Below are positions 17,701-27,031 of a stretch of 64,000 nt of DNA, piece by piece. This DNA comes from JALZUR01 sp965205365 (GTDB lineage: Bacteria; Bdellovibrionota; Bdellovibrionia; Bdellovibrionales; UBA1609). The DNA is taken from contig CBDBGT010000005.1 of NCBI GenBank assembly GCA_965205365.1, positions 186,001-250,000 of the forward strand. Reading direction: 5' to 3'. The notes beneath the pieces are model-generated. The model worked only from the letters and a program-made list of their open reading frames with translations, made no database searches and had not been told where the DNA came from. Within the stretch, counting starts at the first letter, position 1; every line of letters begins with the position of its first letter. The translations under genes were made by a program, and so were the position numbers.

Positions 17701-20268
17701 GTGCTGAGCAATAAAAATCTTTTTTTGTCCTTACTATTGATTTTGCTAAGTTGGGTGTTTTTTAATTCTGAGATTTTCTTAGAAAATAATGAACTCAAGG
17801 CACCTTATAATTTAAACCAAACAAGGTCTGTGTCTAGTATTGAGACATTTAAACAAAATTTTTCAACAGCCTTATTAAAGCCAAAGGCTAAGAGTAAACA
17901 GGTAAAGACAAAGACTCTTTTTGAAACTTTTAAATTGCAGCCAAAAGAGTTAGAGGATTTTAACAATCGTTATTCTGATGAACCTTCTGGGTTTACTATG
18001 GAGCTATCTGGTTTAAATGTGGATTTTGAAGTTTTTAAAAAAGCAAAACATCCTTTAAAACTACCGGATAAAATTAAAATTCCCCTCCCTAATGGAAAAA
18101 TTCTTTCTACTCATCAAACAAGGGTAGACTATAGGGGTGAAGGTGATTTTGTTTGGGTTGGGCAGGTTGACGGCAAACTAGATGAATTTGTTCACCTGTC
18201 CTTTTACAAGTCAGTTCTTTTTGGAGGAATCAATACGCCCAATGACACTTATAAAATTGAACGCCTATTAGATGATAAATATTTTATTCGTAAAGTGGAT
18301 GAGGGCTTATTGTCTCCATTGGTTGATGATGCCATTGAAATGCCAGGGGGAGGAGAATCTGAAAAATATAGTAGACGTAATCTTAATGATGAAGCTTTAA
18401 GGTTTATGACCAAGGCAAAGAGTGCTAGCCCTCCTTTAAACACATCTAAGAGCATAGCTAATGCTCAAACCTTAGAAAGGGTTATTATAGATTTATTGGT
18501 AGTATATACACCCGGCGCCCTTGAAGGTTTTGGTGGCCATAAAGCCACCATGGCTAGAATCAATGCTCATATAGCTTTAAACAATACTATTCATAATAAT
18601 TCTCAAACTGGAGTGAGTGTTCGCCTAACTCAAGCTGTTGAAATTGCACTTTCAGAAGAGCCAGAGAGCGCACAGAGTGCTATTGTTTATATGAGAGCGT
18701 CTCCAGAAATACAGAGCTTACGAGAAGAAACAAAATCTGATCTTGTGATGATGATTGGAGCTTTGAAAAGTGAATGTGCACGTGGGGAGTTAGGTAGCTA
18801 TTTAAGTGTAATGAATATTAGTCGGTGTAGTTCTGGAACGTTTGCCCATGAACTTGGTCACAATATTGGATGTGAACATAATAAGAGTTTTGCCAGTAGT
18901 CGATCTCCTACTAGTTACAATTTTGGCTATGTTTTAGATAATGGTGGTGTTAACAATCGTAATGATTTTTTTGATGAGTGGCCATCTTCAATAGGAGCAA
19001 GAAAAGGTACTATTATGGCCTATGCTAGTAAAAGTGAGCTTTATTTTTCAAGTGCTGAACCTGTTCGGGGTGTTGCACGAGGAAGTGCAACAATGGATAA
19101 TGCGCGGTATATTAGAGAAAATGCTTCAAGGACTGCAGCGTATTATCAATCTCCTGATAATAGACTTTCTTCTCCTTACATCACATCACAACCTGAAAGT
19201 GTCACTGTACCAGTTAATGATAATTTAAGTTTATCTGTGTCTGCCAGTGGCGAGGGGCCTTTAAATTACCAGTGGTATAAAGGTGATGCAATAATATCGA
19301 ATCAAAAAGACAGAACTCTTTTAATAAATAATGTGAGCGAAAGCCATGAGGGCATATATAAAGTAAAAGTGACCAACGCTTATGGTTTAGTTTATTCTAA
19401 CTTTGTAACTGTAAGTATAAGAGAACCTTTCGTTACTATATCACACCGTCCTGCTATAACGTTACAACCTCAACACACTACTGTTAATGTCAATGACAAT
19501 TTAAGTTTATCTGTAATTTCTAGTGGAGCATCTCTTCACTATCAGTGGTATAAAAATACATCAAGTCGATCAAAAGTTCTTGTGGGTCAAACAAGCAGCC
19601 TTCTTTCAATATCCAAAGTTTCTAGTTTTCATGAGGGGTGGTACGTGGTAAGAGTTCGCAATTCTTTTGGTTACGTTGATTCTAATTGGGTTAAGGTGAG
19701 TATAGATGAAACTTTAAATGAAAAATCTCCCGTTATCACATCACAACCTAAAAGTACCACTGTACAAGTTAATGAAGACTTAAGTTTATCTGTAGGCGCT
19801 AGTGGAAGTTTTCTTAGTTACCAGTGGTATAAAAATACATCAAGTCGATCAAAAGTTCTTGTAGGTCAAACAAGCAGCCTTCTTTCAATATCCGAAGTTT
19901 CTAGCTCCCATGAGGGATGGTACGTGGCAAGGGTTTATAACCCTTATGGATACATTGATTCTAATTGGGTTAAGGTGAATATAGCTAAAACTTTCATAAG
20001 GCAGGTTCCGGTTATCACATCACAACCTGAAAGCATCACTGTACAAGTTAATGAAGACTTAAGTTTATCTGTAGGTGCCAGTGGAAGCTCTCTTAGCTAC
20101 CAGTGGTATCAAAATACCTTAGGTCAAATAAAAGCTCTTTTAGGTGAAACAAATAACAGTCTTTCACTATCCAAAGTTTCTAGTTCCCATGAAGGGTGGT
20201 ACCTAGTAAGGGTTCGTAACTCTTATGGGTATGTTGATTCTAATTGGGTTAAGGTTCATGTGGATTAA
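17701..20268 (+). CDS. Secreted reprolysin-like metalloprotease with four Ig-like domains
   Basis: 855 residues, GTG start behind aaggaga. A signal sequence occupies residues 1-24. A propeptide-like region follows up to about 250. The catalytic zinc motif HELGHNIGCEH lies near residues 383-393 (HExxHxxGxxH, three zinc ligands plus the catalytic Glu), with a downstream Met-turn candidate at IMAYAS, as in metzincins. From about residue 494, four Ig-like repeats of about 90 residues begin with ITSQPESVTV..N..LSLSV and contain QWYK and S.HEGWY.V.V.N. The product is expected to be secreted and to bind polymers or cells through the Ig part. It is monocistronic, and the nearest downstream gene is convergent. 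Confidence 0.88.
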   Translation: MLSNKNLFLSLLLILLSWVFFNSEIFLENNELKAPYNLNQTRSVSSIETFKQNFSTALLKPKAKSKQVKTKTLFETFKLQPKELEDFNNRYSDEPSGFTMELSGLNVDFEVFKKAKHPLKLPDKIKIPLPNGKILSTHQTRVDYRGEGDFVWVGQVDGKLDEFVHLSFYKSVLFGGINTPNDTYKIERLLDDKYFIRKVDEGLLSPLVDDAIEMPGGGESEKYSRRNLNDEALRFMTKAKSASPPLNTSKSIANAQTLERVIIDLLVVYTPGALEGFGGHKATMARINAHIALNNTIHNNSQTGVSVRLTQAVEIALSEEPESAQSAIVYMRASPEIQSLREETKSDLVMMIGALKSECARGELGSYLSVMNISRCSSGTFAHELGHNIGCEHNKSFASSRSPTSYNFGYVLDNGGVNNRNDFFDEWPSSIGARKGTIMAYASKSELYFSSAEPVRGVARGSATMDNARYIRENASRTAAYYQSPDNRLSSPYITSQPESVTVPVNDNLSLSVSASGEGPLNYQWYKGDAIISNQKDRTLLINNVSESHEGIYKVKVTNAYGLVYSNFVTVSIREPFVTISHRPAITLQPQHTTVNVNDNLSLSVISSGASLHYQWYKNTSSRSKVLVGQTSSLLSISKVSSFHEGWYVVRVRNSFGYVDSNWVKVSIDETLNEKSPVITSQPKSTTVQVNEDLSLSVGASGSFLSYQWYKNTSSRSKVLVGQTSSLLSISEVSSSHEGWYVARVYNPYGYIDSNWVKVNIAKTFIRQVPVITSQPESITVQVNEDLSLSVGASGSSLSYQWYQNTLGQIKALLGETNNSLSLSKVSSSHEGWYLVRVRNSYGYVDSNWVKVHVD

Positions 20269-20440
20269 ACACTAGTAAGTTTATATTATGATAAGGGCAA
20301 GAGTTTTGTTTTACACCATGAAGGATGTTTTAAAAGTTATTAAAAGCATTTTTTCTAATATTTAAACTAACTGTTTATTAAGGTCACATGGGTTTTTTAT
20401 TTGAATTTAAAAAATCTTTATTTTGTCTAATCTTATTGGC

Positions 20441-21166
20441 CTATTTTTTTTCAAGGATATAAATATAACTAGCGCCAAACATAAGGCTTTTATAAGACGC
20501 TTTTTTTATATTCTTAAGATCTTTTGTGAGGCTTAGGAACTTGTCTTTTGAAGGAAAGGCTTGGGAGGAATTGCTTAAATAAGAATAAGCATGTTTTTTT
20601 TTGCTGATTAGCTCACCTAATAAAGGGACCATGTGCTTAGTATAAATATTTATAGGAATGCTTTCAAGGCCTTTTCCCTCTCCTGTTTCTAAGATTAAAA
20701 GTTTTCCCAAGGGTTTTACAGTTCGCCACATTTCAGTGATTCCACCCAAAGTGTCAGCAACATTTCGAATTCCATATGCAATGGCTACAGTGTTAAAAGA
20801 CTCATCATGGAATTTTAAATTTAAAACATCGCCTAGTTCAAATTTAAGATTAAGGTTTTTATCCTTAGCTTTTTTAAATGCCAAATCTAACATTTCTTTA
20901 CAAAAATCAATTCCGGTGATTTTAGCCTGTGGTCCAAGTGTTTTTTTAAATTCAATGGCTAAATCGCCAGTACCTGTGGCGCAGTCTAAAACTGTACCAT
21001 TTTTAGGAGTATTTGAGAGTTTTACAAGTTTTTTACGCCAAAGGTGTACAAGCCCAAAAGTCATAGCATTGTTAGCTTTGTCGTAGGAGCCTGCAATGTC
21101 TGAGAATATGGTGTGTATTTTTTTAGAGTCAGGTTTTGTTAAAATAGTGGCATTAGGTTTGTTCAT
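20441..21166 (-). CDS. menG: Demethylmenaquinone methyltransferase
   Basis: About 241 residues. I use ATG at 21166; the TTG at 21181 is less likely. SAM-binding motif I is LDCATGTGDLAIEF near residues 60-73. UbiE/MenG signatures are YDKANNAMTFGLVHLWRK and AYGIRNVAD. It methylates demethylmenaquinone in the last step of menaquinone synthesis. It overlaps the end of the DAHP synthase gene by 14 bp, so both are one minus-strand transcript, divergent from menF-menE. Confidence 0.92.
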   Translation of the reverse strand: MNKPNATILTKPDSKKIHTIFSDIAGSYDKANNAMTFGLVHLWRKKLVKLSNTPKNGTVLDCATGTGDLAIEFKKTLGPQAKITGIDFCKEMLDLAFKKAKDKNLNLKFELGDVLNLKFHDESFNTVAIAYGIRNVADTLGGITEMWRTVKPLGKLLILETGEGKGLESIPINIYTKHMVPLLGELISKKKHAYSYLSNSSQAFPSKDKFLSLTKDLKNIKKASYKSLMFGASYIYILEKK

Positions 21167-21935
21167 AAATACTTTTTCCAAGGGTTTTAAGAATTAAATC
21201 AGCTTTATTTAAAAGTTGCTTAAGCTCATGAACTTTTAAAGCCTGCTGGCCATCAGAAAGAGCATTGGCAGGGTCGTTGTGAACTTCTATAATAAGACCG
21301 TCTGCTCCTGCAGCTAGAGCAGCTAGAGCTACAGGCTCTACAAGCTTAGCAATTCCAGTTCCATGACTGGGGTCGGCTAGAACAGGAAGGTGGGTTTTGC
21401 TTTTTAAAAAAGGAATGGCATTAATATCAAAAGTATTTCGTGTATCGGTTACAAAGGTTCTAATACCACGCTCACATAGTAAGACATTCTTATTTCCTGC
21501 GGCTAAAATATATTCAGCTGCATTTAACAGTTCTTCATAGGTTGCAGAAAAAGCTCTTTTTAGTAAAATAGGCTTTGAAGTTTTTCCAAGCTCTTTTAAT
21601 AAACTATAGTTATACATATTTCTTGTACCTACTTGGAATATGGAAGTGATTTCATTTAAGTCTTCAATTTGTCTAGGGTCAGTAACTTCGCAGATAAAGG
21701 GCAGGTTGGTTTTGTAAGAAACTTCTCGTGCAATAGCATAAGCTTTTTTGCCAAGGCCTTGAAAAGAGTTTGGGCTTGTTCTTAATTTATGTAGTCCACC
21801 ACGTAAGAAAGCCACCTTAGTTTTTTTTAGCTCTGTAGCTAAGCCAAGGATTTGCTCTTCGGACTCAATGGAACAAGGCCCTGCTATAATAGGGATACTA
21901 TTTCCGCCAAATGGGACTCCAAGAACGTTAACCAT
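21153..21935 (-). CDS. aroF: 3-deoxy-7-phosphoheptulonate synthase (type I-beta)
   Basis: 260 residues, the short form without an ACT or chorismate-mutase domain. Motifs: AGPCSIES near residue 20, FLRGGLHKLRTSP, the ICEVTDPRQI stretch, VGTRNMYNYSLL, and LADPSHGTG with the metal-binding His. It condenses PEP with erythrose-4-phosphate, the first step towards chorismate. Neighbours explain its place: chorismate is the substrate of MenF, encoded divergently 16 bp away. ATG at 21935. Confidence 0.92.
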   Translation of the reverse strand: MVNVLGVPFGGNSIPIIAGPCSIESEEQILGLATELKKTKVAFLRGGLHKLRTSPNSFQGLGKKAYAIAREVSYKTNLPFICEVTDPRQIEDLNEITSIFQVGTRNMYNYSLLKELGKTSKPILLKRAFSATYEELLNAAEYILAAGNKNVLLCERGIRTFVTDTRNTFDINAIPFLKSKTHLPVLADPSHGTGIAKLVEPVALAALAAGADGLIIEVHNDPANALSDGQQALKVHELKQLLNKADLILKTLGKSIYEQT

Positions 21936-21951
21936 CGATTAGGCTCCTTTA

Positions 21952-23001
21952 TTGTGTTATGTTCCTACCGTGGCATTACTTAAGAAACAAGCAGATTTAG
22001 TAAATGAAGGCTTTTATATATTAGAAGAGCCTAATAAACTTTTAAGAAGATATATGGTAGGACCTCTTGCTCATGTAGGGGCTTTTAAGAGCCCTTATTT
22101 CGGGCAGTTTAGTGGTTTTGATTTAAGTTTGAGTCAGCCTTTTTTAAAACAAAGCTTTATTTTTACCAAAGAGGAGTTAAAGTTATTTTTAAACACAGGT
22201 TTAAAGTCAAAAAAGGCGTTATTATTGTCTTTAACGGAAGAAGAAAAAAAAAATTATTTTAAAATATTTTTTCATATTAAAGAGAAAATGAGAAACACAG
22301 CGTTGTCTAAAGCAGTTCTTTATACTAAGGCTGAGCAAAGTTTTACAAGTTTTGTTTCTCTTAATGAGTTTTCTTTTCAAGCACTCATGGGTTTAAAGAA
22401 TAAGAAATCAGGTTATTTTTTCGGGTTTTATAATCCACTGGAAAAAAAAGCTTTACTGGGCTGCTCACCAGAATTTTTATTTAAAACAACTATTAATGGA
22501 AGCTCTATTACCACGGCTGTTGCAGGAACTTTAAAAACCTCTAATTTATTAAAATGGGATAAAAAGCTTATTAAAGAACATAAAATAGTGATGGATGGAA
22601 TGAGTAAGGACTTAGGGTTTAAGGTGGAGTGGGGGCCTGTTGAAAGTTTTAAATATGAAAAACTGTCACACCTTAGGGCAGAAGGAGTAGTGGATAAGGC
22701 CGTGGATATTAAAAAGCTAAGTGATTTACTCCATCCAACCCCTGCAGTAGGAACTTTTCCAAAAAAATACTCTAGTGATTTAAGGCTTGGGCCTAAGGGT
22801 AGGGGTTATTTTGGAGGCTATGTAGAGGCACTGGGTTTTGAAAGGCCATTTTCATTGGTTTCTATGAGGTGCTTTGAGTGGGTAGGCTTAAATGTACAAG
22901 TTTGTATAGGAGGAGGGGTTTTAAAAGAAAGCTTAGTAGATGAGGAGTGGGCTGAACTAGAAAATAAATGGACTGCGTTTAAAGGTATCTGGGAGATATA
23001 A
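21952..23001 (+). CDS. menF: Isochorismate synthase
   Basis: 349 residues, TTG start at 21952; an alternative GTG at 21970 is possible. The chorismate-binding domain occupies the C-terminal two thirds. LLGCSPEFLF, TTAVAGTLKT and HPTPAVGTFPK are visible, as is the late CIGGG motif. It isomerises chorismate to isochorismate, the first committed menaquinone step. It is followed by menD after three bases, which starts a co-transcribed series up to menE. Confidence 0.9.
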   Translation: MCYVPTVALLKKQADLVNEGFYILEEPNKLLRRYMVGPLAHVGAFKSPYFGQFSGFDLSLSQPFLKQSFIFTKEELKLFLNTGLKSKKALLLSLTEEEKKNYFKIFFHIKEKMRNTALSKAVLYTKAEQSFTSFVSLNEFSFQALMGLKNKKSGYFFGFYNPLEKKALLGCSPEFLFKTTINGSSITTAVAGTLKTSNLLKWDKKLIKEHKIVMDGMSKDLGFKVEWGPVESFKYEKLSHLRAEGVVDKAVDIKKLSDLLHPTPAVGTFPKKYSSDLRLGPKGRGYFGGYVEALGFERPFSLVSMRCFEWVGLNVQVCIGGGVLKESLVDEEWAELENKWTAFKGIWEI

Positions 23002-23004
23002 TAT

Positions 23005-24432
23005 ATGGTCTCATATTTTATAGACTCATTGTTAGATATAGGGGTAGAGGAGGTTGTTTCTTGCCCGGGGGCTAGAAGTGGAGAAATTTTAAATCAGATT
23101 TTAGAAACTAAAAAAATTAACATTCAAACATTTTATGATGAACGTTCTGCAGGGTTTTATGCCTTAGGAAAATCTTTAAAAACCAATAAGCCGGTGGTGG
23201 TGTTGACAACGTCAGGTTCTGCTGCTGCCGCTTTATATCCAGCACTCTTAGAGGCAAGGTACCAAGAAGGTGTAAAACTTGTTGCAGTGACCGCAGACAG
23301 GCCAGAGGCCTTTGTTGGGACAGGGGTGCCTCAAACAATAGTTCAAGAAGATATTTTTTTAAAAAATAAGATAAAAACAATATCATATTGTGAAAATACA
23401 AATCTTAAAAATATTGAATACCCTGTTCATATAAATCTTTTTCTTAAAGACCCTAATCCTGTTAAGGAAATTGAAAGGAAATATGAGTATGAATCTTTGG
23501 TTATAGTTTCTAGTTTAAAGCTTTGTGAAAGAGATGAAGTGAGAAAATGTTTGAAAAATTATAAAGGCGTCTTGGTTTTGGAGCCATTGTCAAATTTATC
23601 ATATGAGGATTTTCCAGAGGCACTTAGTGTTAAGTATGCAGAGTCCTTTATACTTAAAAGTGGTATAAATAGTTTTAAAGAAATTTATAGAATTGGTGGA
23701 GTTCCAGTGCTTAAATCATGGCGTAAAGTCCATGAACATTTAAATGTGTTTTTTTGGAATAAGTATAAATACCCAGGAACTGTTGGAGCAAAAGGGGTTT
23801 CTTTAAAACAAATTTCAGAAAAAATTATTGATTTTAAAGAAAATAAAGAGCTTAAAGCTAAAATTTTAAAGTATAATAGGGCTGTTGAGAGCATAATTAA
23901 GAGAAATAACCTTTCTGAAGTGTCTATGCTTATGGAGTTAAGTGAAAAAATTCCAAATGAATCTAGAGTTTTTATTGGTAACTCTCTGCCTATTAGGGAA
24001 TGGTCTTTTGTTCATTGGTCTAGATTTAAAAATATGGGTCAGCGTGGTGTAAACGGAATAGATGGGAGCTTGGCTTTAGCTTTAGGTTCTTTAGATAAAG
24101 AGGTGGATAATTGGATTGTCTTGGGAGATTTAACAACTTTATACAATTTAAACGATTTACAGGGGCTAAAGTATTTAAGTGATTACAGTATAAAAATTGT
24201 AGTGATAAATAATTTTGGTGGAAGAATATTTGAAAATATTTTTAATAAAAATAAAGAATATTTTATTAATGAACAGGATCGATCTTTTAAAAAGCTTGCA
24301 GCTTTCTGGGACCTTAATTATATTAGGTATTTAAATAATATGAAGTTTTCAAAACAGTGCTTAATAGAACTTGTGGTTGATTCCGCTAAATCTAATAAAT
24401 TTTGGTCTGATTTAGATAAGGTTAGGTTATGA
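23005..24432 (+). CDS. menD: SEPHCHC synthase
   Basis: 475 residues, shorter than the usual 550 or so. N-terminal ThDP-binding region: SCPGARSG near residues 19-26, TTSGSAAAALYPALLEA, and VTADRPEA. C-terminal ThDP-binding part: GVNGIDGSLALALGS and the Mg motif starting GDLTTLYNLNDL. It joins isochorismate and 2-oxoglutarate. The gaps relative to other MenD proteins fall in the central domain, where the family varies. The stop overlaps the menH start by four bases (ATGA). Confidence 0.9.
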   Translation: MVSYFIDSLLDIGVEEVVSCPGARSGEILNQILETKKINIQTFYDERSAGFYALGKSLKTNKPVVVLTTSGSAAAALYPALLEARYQEGVKLVAVTADRPEAFVGTGVPQTIVQEDIFLKNKIKTISYCENTNLKNIEYPVHINLFLKDPNPVKEIERKYEYESLVIVSSLKLCERDEVRKCLKNYKGVLVLEPLSNLSYEDFPEALSVKYAESFILKSGINSFKEIYRIGGVPVLKSWRKVHEHLNVFFWNKYKYPGTVGAKGVSLKQISEKIIDFKENKELKAKILKYNRAVESIIKRNNLSEVSMLMELSEKIPNESRVFIGNSLPIREWSFVHWSRFKNMGQRGVNGIDGSLALALGSLDKEVDNWIVLGDLTTLYNLNDLQGLKYLSDYSIKIVVINNFGGRIFENIFNKNKEYFINEQDRSFKKLAAFWDLNYIRYLNNMKFSKQCLIELVVDSAKSNKFWSDLDKVRL

Positions 24433-25088
24433 GAAAGGCTCTTTATTTCCATGGTTTTTTAGGATCACATGAAGATATGCGACCCCTGTACCTAGATGGT
24501 TATAAATGTGACGCTTTTAATTTAAGAACGTTGTTGTTTAAAAAAGATTATATTAAAGAACTGTCAAAGAGTATTAAAAAATATGACTTTATTGTGGGTT
24601 ATTCTTTTGGTGGGCGGATACTTAAAGAGCTTAAACGCTTTTTTCCTGAAAAATCTAAAAAATGGATTTTTGTCTCATCTAGACATACTCCTTATTCAAA
24701 AACAGAGGTTTTGTTAAGAGAGTCTTTTAGGCAAAAACTTTTTTTAAAATTAGAGGATAGGGCTGAGTTCTTTAATTATTGGAAGAAGTTGTCATTATTT
24801 TCGGGGCATCAAATGGATGAGTATCGAGCTAAGTATAAACTTGGTTATACACCATGGACTGTTGATGAAATTAAAAGGTATTTAGAGTTTTTTTTTACAA
24901 GCTCTCAGTTTAAACCACAGAAGTGTGACAAAAGTATTTTTGTGCACGGTGTAGATGATGAAAAGTACTCTAAAGAAGGAAGAGGGCTTAAGGAAATTTT
25001 TAATGTTTACCCCCTTCCTGGTGGGCACAGGTGTTTATTTGAACATCCAGATCAATTTAAAATTTTTTTAAAAAAGGTGTTGTTGTGA
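24429..25088 (+). CDS. menH: SHCHC synthase, alpha/beta hydrolase
   Basis: 219 residues. Oxyanion-hole motif HGFLGS at residues 8-13, nucleophile elbow VGYSFGGR (Ser about residue 59), late His in GGHRCLFEHP. It eliminates pyruvate from SEPHCHC in the menaquinone pathway. Position between menD and menA, with four-base overlaps on both sides (ATGA and GTGA), is the best evidence for MenH over other hydrolases. Confidence 0.85.
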   Translation: MRKALYFHGFLGSHEDMRPLYLDGYKCDAFNLRTLLFKKDYIKELSKSIKKYDFIVGYSFGGRILKELKRFFPEKSKKWIFVSSRHTPYSKTEVLLRESFRQKLFLKLEDRAEFFNYWKKLSLFSGHQMDEYRAKYKLGYTPWTVDEIKRYLEFFFTSSQFKPQKCDKSIFVHGVDDEKYSKEGRGLKEIFNVYPLPGGHRCLFEHPDQFKIFLKKVLL

Positions 25089-25966
25089 GTTTTTTCATAG
25101 CTTTATTACGTGGGAGTAGGCCGAGCACATTAGTTGCTGGAGCTTGTCCTGTAATACTAGGAGCATGCTTTTCATTTTATTTTTTAGGCTACTTAGATAT
25201 AATTTATTTTAGTCTTATTCTAATGGCAGTTGTTTTGATTCAAATTTCAACTAATTTTTTTAACGATGCTATAGATGCAGAAAAAGGAAGAGATACAAGT
25301 ATTAGAAAAGGCCCTAGGAGAATGGTTTATCACAAGGCTCTTTCTGGTAGCCTTTTAAAGTTCTTAGCCTTAGGGCTTTTAACCATAGCTTTTGTTATTG
25401 GATTGGTGCTCTTTTGGAAATCAGGGTGGTTAATACTTTTACTAGGCGTGCCGGCATTGTTTTTAGCCTATTTATATACAGGAACTGAGTATTCATTGTC
25501 AGCAAATGGTACTGCGGATTTATTTGTAATTTTATATTTTGGAATTGTTCCAGTGTGGGTGACAAATTATATTATATCAGGAGTTCATTCTTTTGATGCA
25601 GGTTTAGCAGGGCTTCAATGTGGTCTTTTGTGCAATACTTTTCTTTTAGTTAACAATTTACGGGATATGGAAGAAGACTCTAAAACGGGAAAAAAAACAG
25701 TTGTTGTAAGATATGGGCGTAGCTTTGGATTAAAAGCTTTAGCCGTGTGTTTCTTTCTTCCATATATAATAAATACACAGATGATGAATAGTATATTTTT
25801 TAGATCAGGCTTGTGGACTTTTATAAGTTTACCTTTAGCTGTGTATATTTTTATAAAGATTTTTAAAGAAAGTCCTTCTAAGGTATATAATAAATACTTA
25901 GGTTTATCAGCTTTGCATTTAGTTTTATTTACTTGGATGTATGCCATGGGGATTTTATCTTCATGA
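25085..25966 (+). CDS. menA: 1,4-dihydroxy-2-naphthoate polyprenyltransferase
   Basis: 293 residues with about eight membrane helices. UbiA-family motif 1 is NFFNDAIDAEKGRDTS (D-rich, Mg-prenyl-PP binding, near residue 60); motif 2 is NNLRDMEEDSKTGKKT near residue 190. It attaches the polyprenyl side chain to DHNA at the inner membrane. The prenyl donor is probably made by the synthase at 33457. It overlaps menC by four bases. Confidence 0.92.
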   Translation: MSFFIALLRGSRPSTLVAGACPVILGACFSFYFLGYLDIIYFSLILMAVVLIQISTNFFNDAIDAEKGRDTSIRKGPRRMVYHKALSGSLLKFLALGLLTIAFVIGLVLFWKSGWLILLLGVPALFLAYLYTGTEYSLSANGTADLFVILYFGIVPVWVTNYIISGVHSFDAGLAGLQCGLLCNTFLLVNNLRDMEEDSKTGKKTVVVRYGRSFGLKALAVCFFLPYIINTQMMNSIFFRSGLWTFISLPLAVYIFIKIFKESPSKVYNKYLGLSALHLVLFTWMYAMGILSS

Positions 25967-26808
25967 GAATTTGGTTCTCTTTATATGAATTAAAACCCAT
26001 AGGAAGGTCAGGGTTTTTAAGCAAAGGGGTTTTGTTAAAATTTGAAGGAGAAAGGTACTCACTTTATCATCCTATAAATAACTTTGGAGACAGATCGTTA
26101 AAGGATTTTTTTAAGAATTTATCTTTACAAGATGGCTTATTTAAAAGAGTTAAAGAGGTATCTGTTTCAAAGAATGATTTTAAAAAAGAAAAGAAAATTT
26201 CTTGCTACTTTTCTGGGCTGAATTTTAGAAATCTTTTAAAGAATCAAATAAAGATTAAAAATAAAGGGTTTAAGACCATTAAAATAAAAGTTTCTTCAGT
26301 AAAGGAGCTTAAAGAAAATCTTAGTTTTATTAAAGAAATGCCGTTTAAGTTTATATTTGATTTTAATGGAAGAGGGGTTAAAAAAGATTTTATAAATTGT
26401 AATGAGGATTTGAAAAATTTTTTTAAAAATCAAGTCGTATATGTTGAAGACCCTTGCCCAGAAAACCTTAACCTTTCTTATTTGAAAGTAGCGTCTGATT
26501 TTAATAAATATGGTGGAGAAGAAGACTACACCATAATAAAACCCACAGGGTTTAACCACAGTCTTCCAAGCTTTAATCCAGAGAACTCAGTGGTGACTAG
26601 TTATTTAGATCACCCACTGGGACAGGTAATAGGGGCTTTATGGGCTGTTGAGCATAAAATTAAACTTGAGTGTGGACTGTATTCACACTGGTATTATGAA
26701 AAAACTCCTTATAGTGAAATTCTAGATGAAATGAAAGCTGAGATTAGCCTTTCTAAGGCTTTGCCTATTTTTAAGTTACTTGAGCATGAGTCATGGGTGG
26801 AGATTTAG
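25963..26808 (+). CDS. menC: o-succinylbenzoate synthase
   Basis: 281 residues. The ATG at 25963 is preferred because it overlaps the menA stop (ATGA) and removes a non-native leader. An enolase-superfamily barrel is recognised from the lysine pair IKIKVS near residue 107, from FIFDFNGRGV, VYVEDPCPE, and the far lysine in IIKPTGFN. It dehydrates SHCHC to o-succinylbenzoate. The sequence is shorter than typical at the N-terminal cap. It is assigned mainly through operon context and these residues. Confidence 0.83.
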   Translation: MRIWFSLYELKPIGRSGFLSKGVLLKFEGERYSLYHPINNFGDRSLKDFFKNLSLQDGLFKRVKEVSVSKNDFKKEKKISCYFSGLNFRNLLKNQIKIKNKGFKTIKIKVSSVKELKENLSFIKEMPFKFIFDFNGRGVKKDFINCNEDLKNFFKNQVVYVEDPCPENLNLSYLKVASDFNKYGGEEDYTIIKPTGFNHSLPSFNPENSVVTSYLDHPLGQVIGALWAVEHKIKLECGLYSHWYYEKTPYSEILDEMKAEISLSKALPIFKLLEHESWVEI

Positions 26809-27031
26809 AGATTAAAGGCTTATGTTGTAATTGGCTATAGAAATTTTAGTTTTAAAAAAATAGGGTTTTTTAGGATATTTTTTTAAACTCTTGCTTATCT
26901 AAAGCTTTCTTTACTAGAGTCCTGGTATTAACTAACCTAAGTTGGCAGTAGGTGAGTTAGGTAGTGAGATTACACTTATGATGATGACTAAAGTTTTTTA
27001 AAAATATAAAACAAGGGGATATTTTAAGTAT

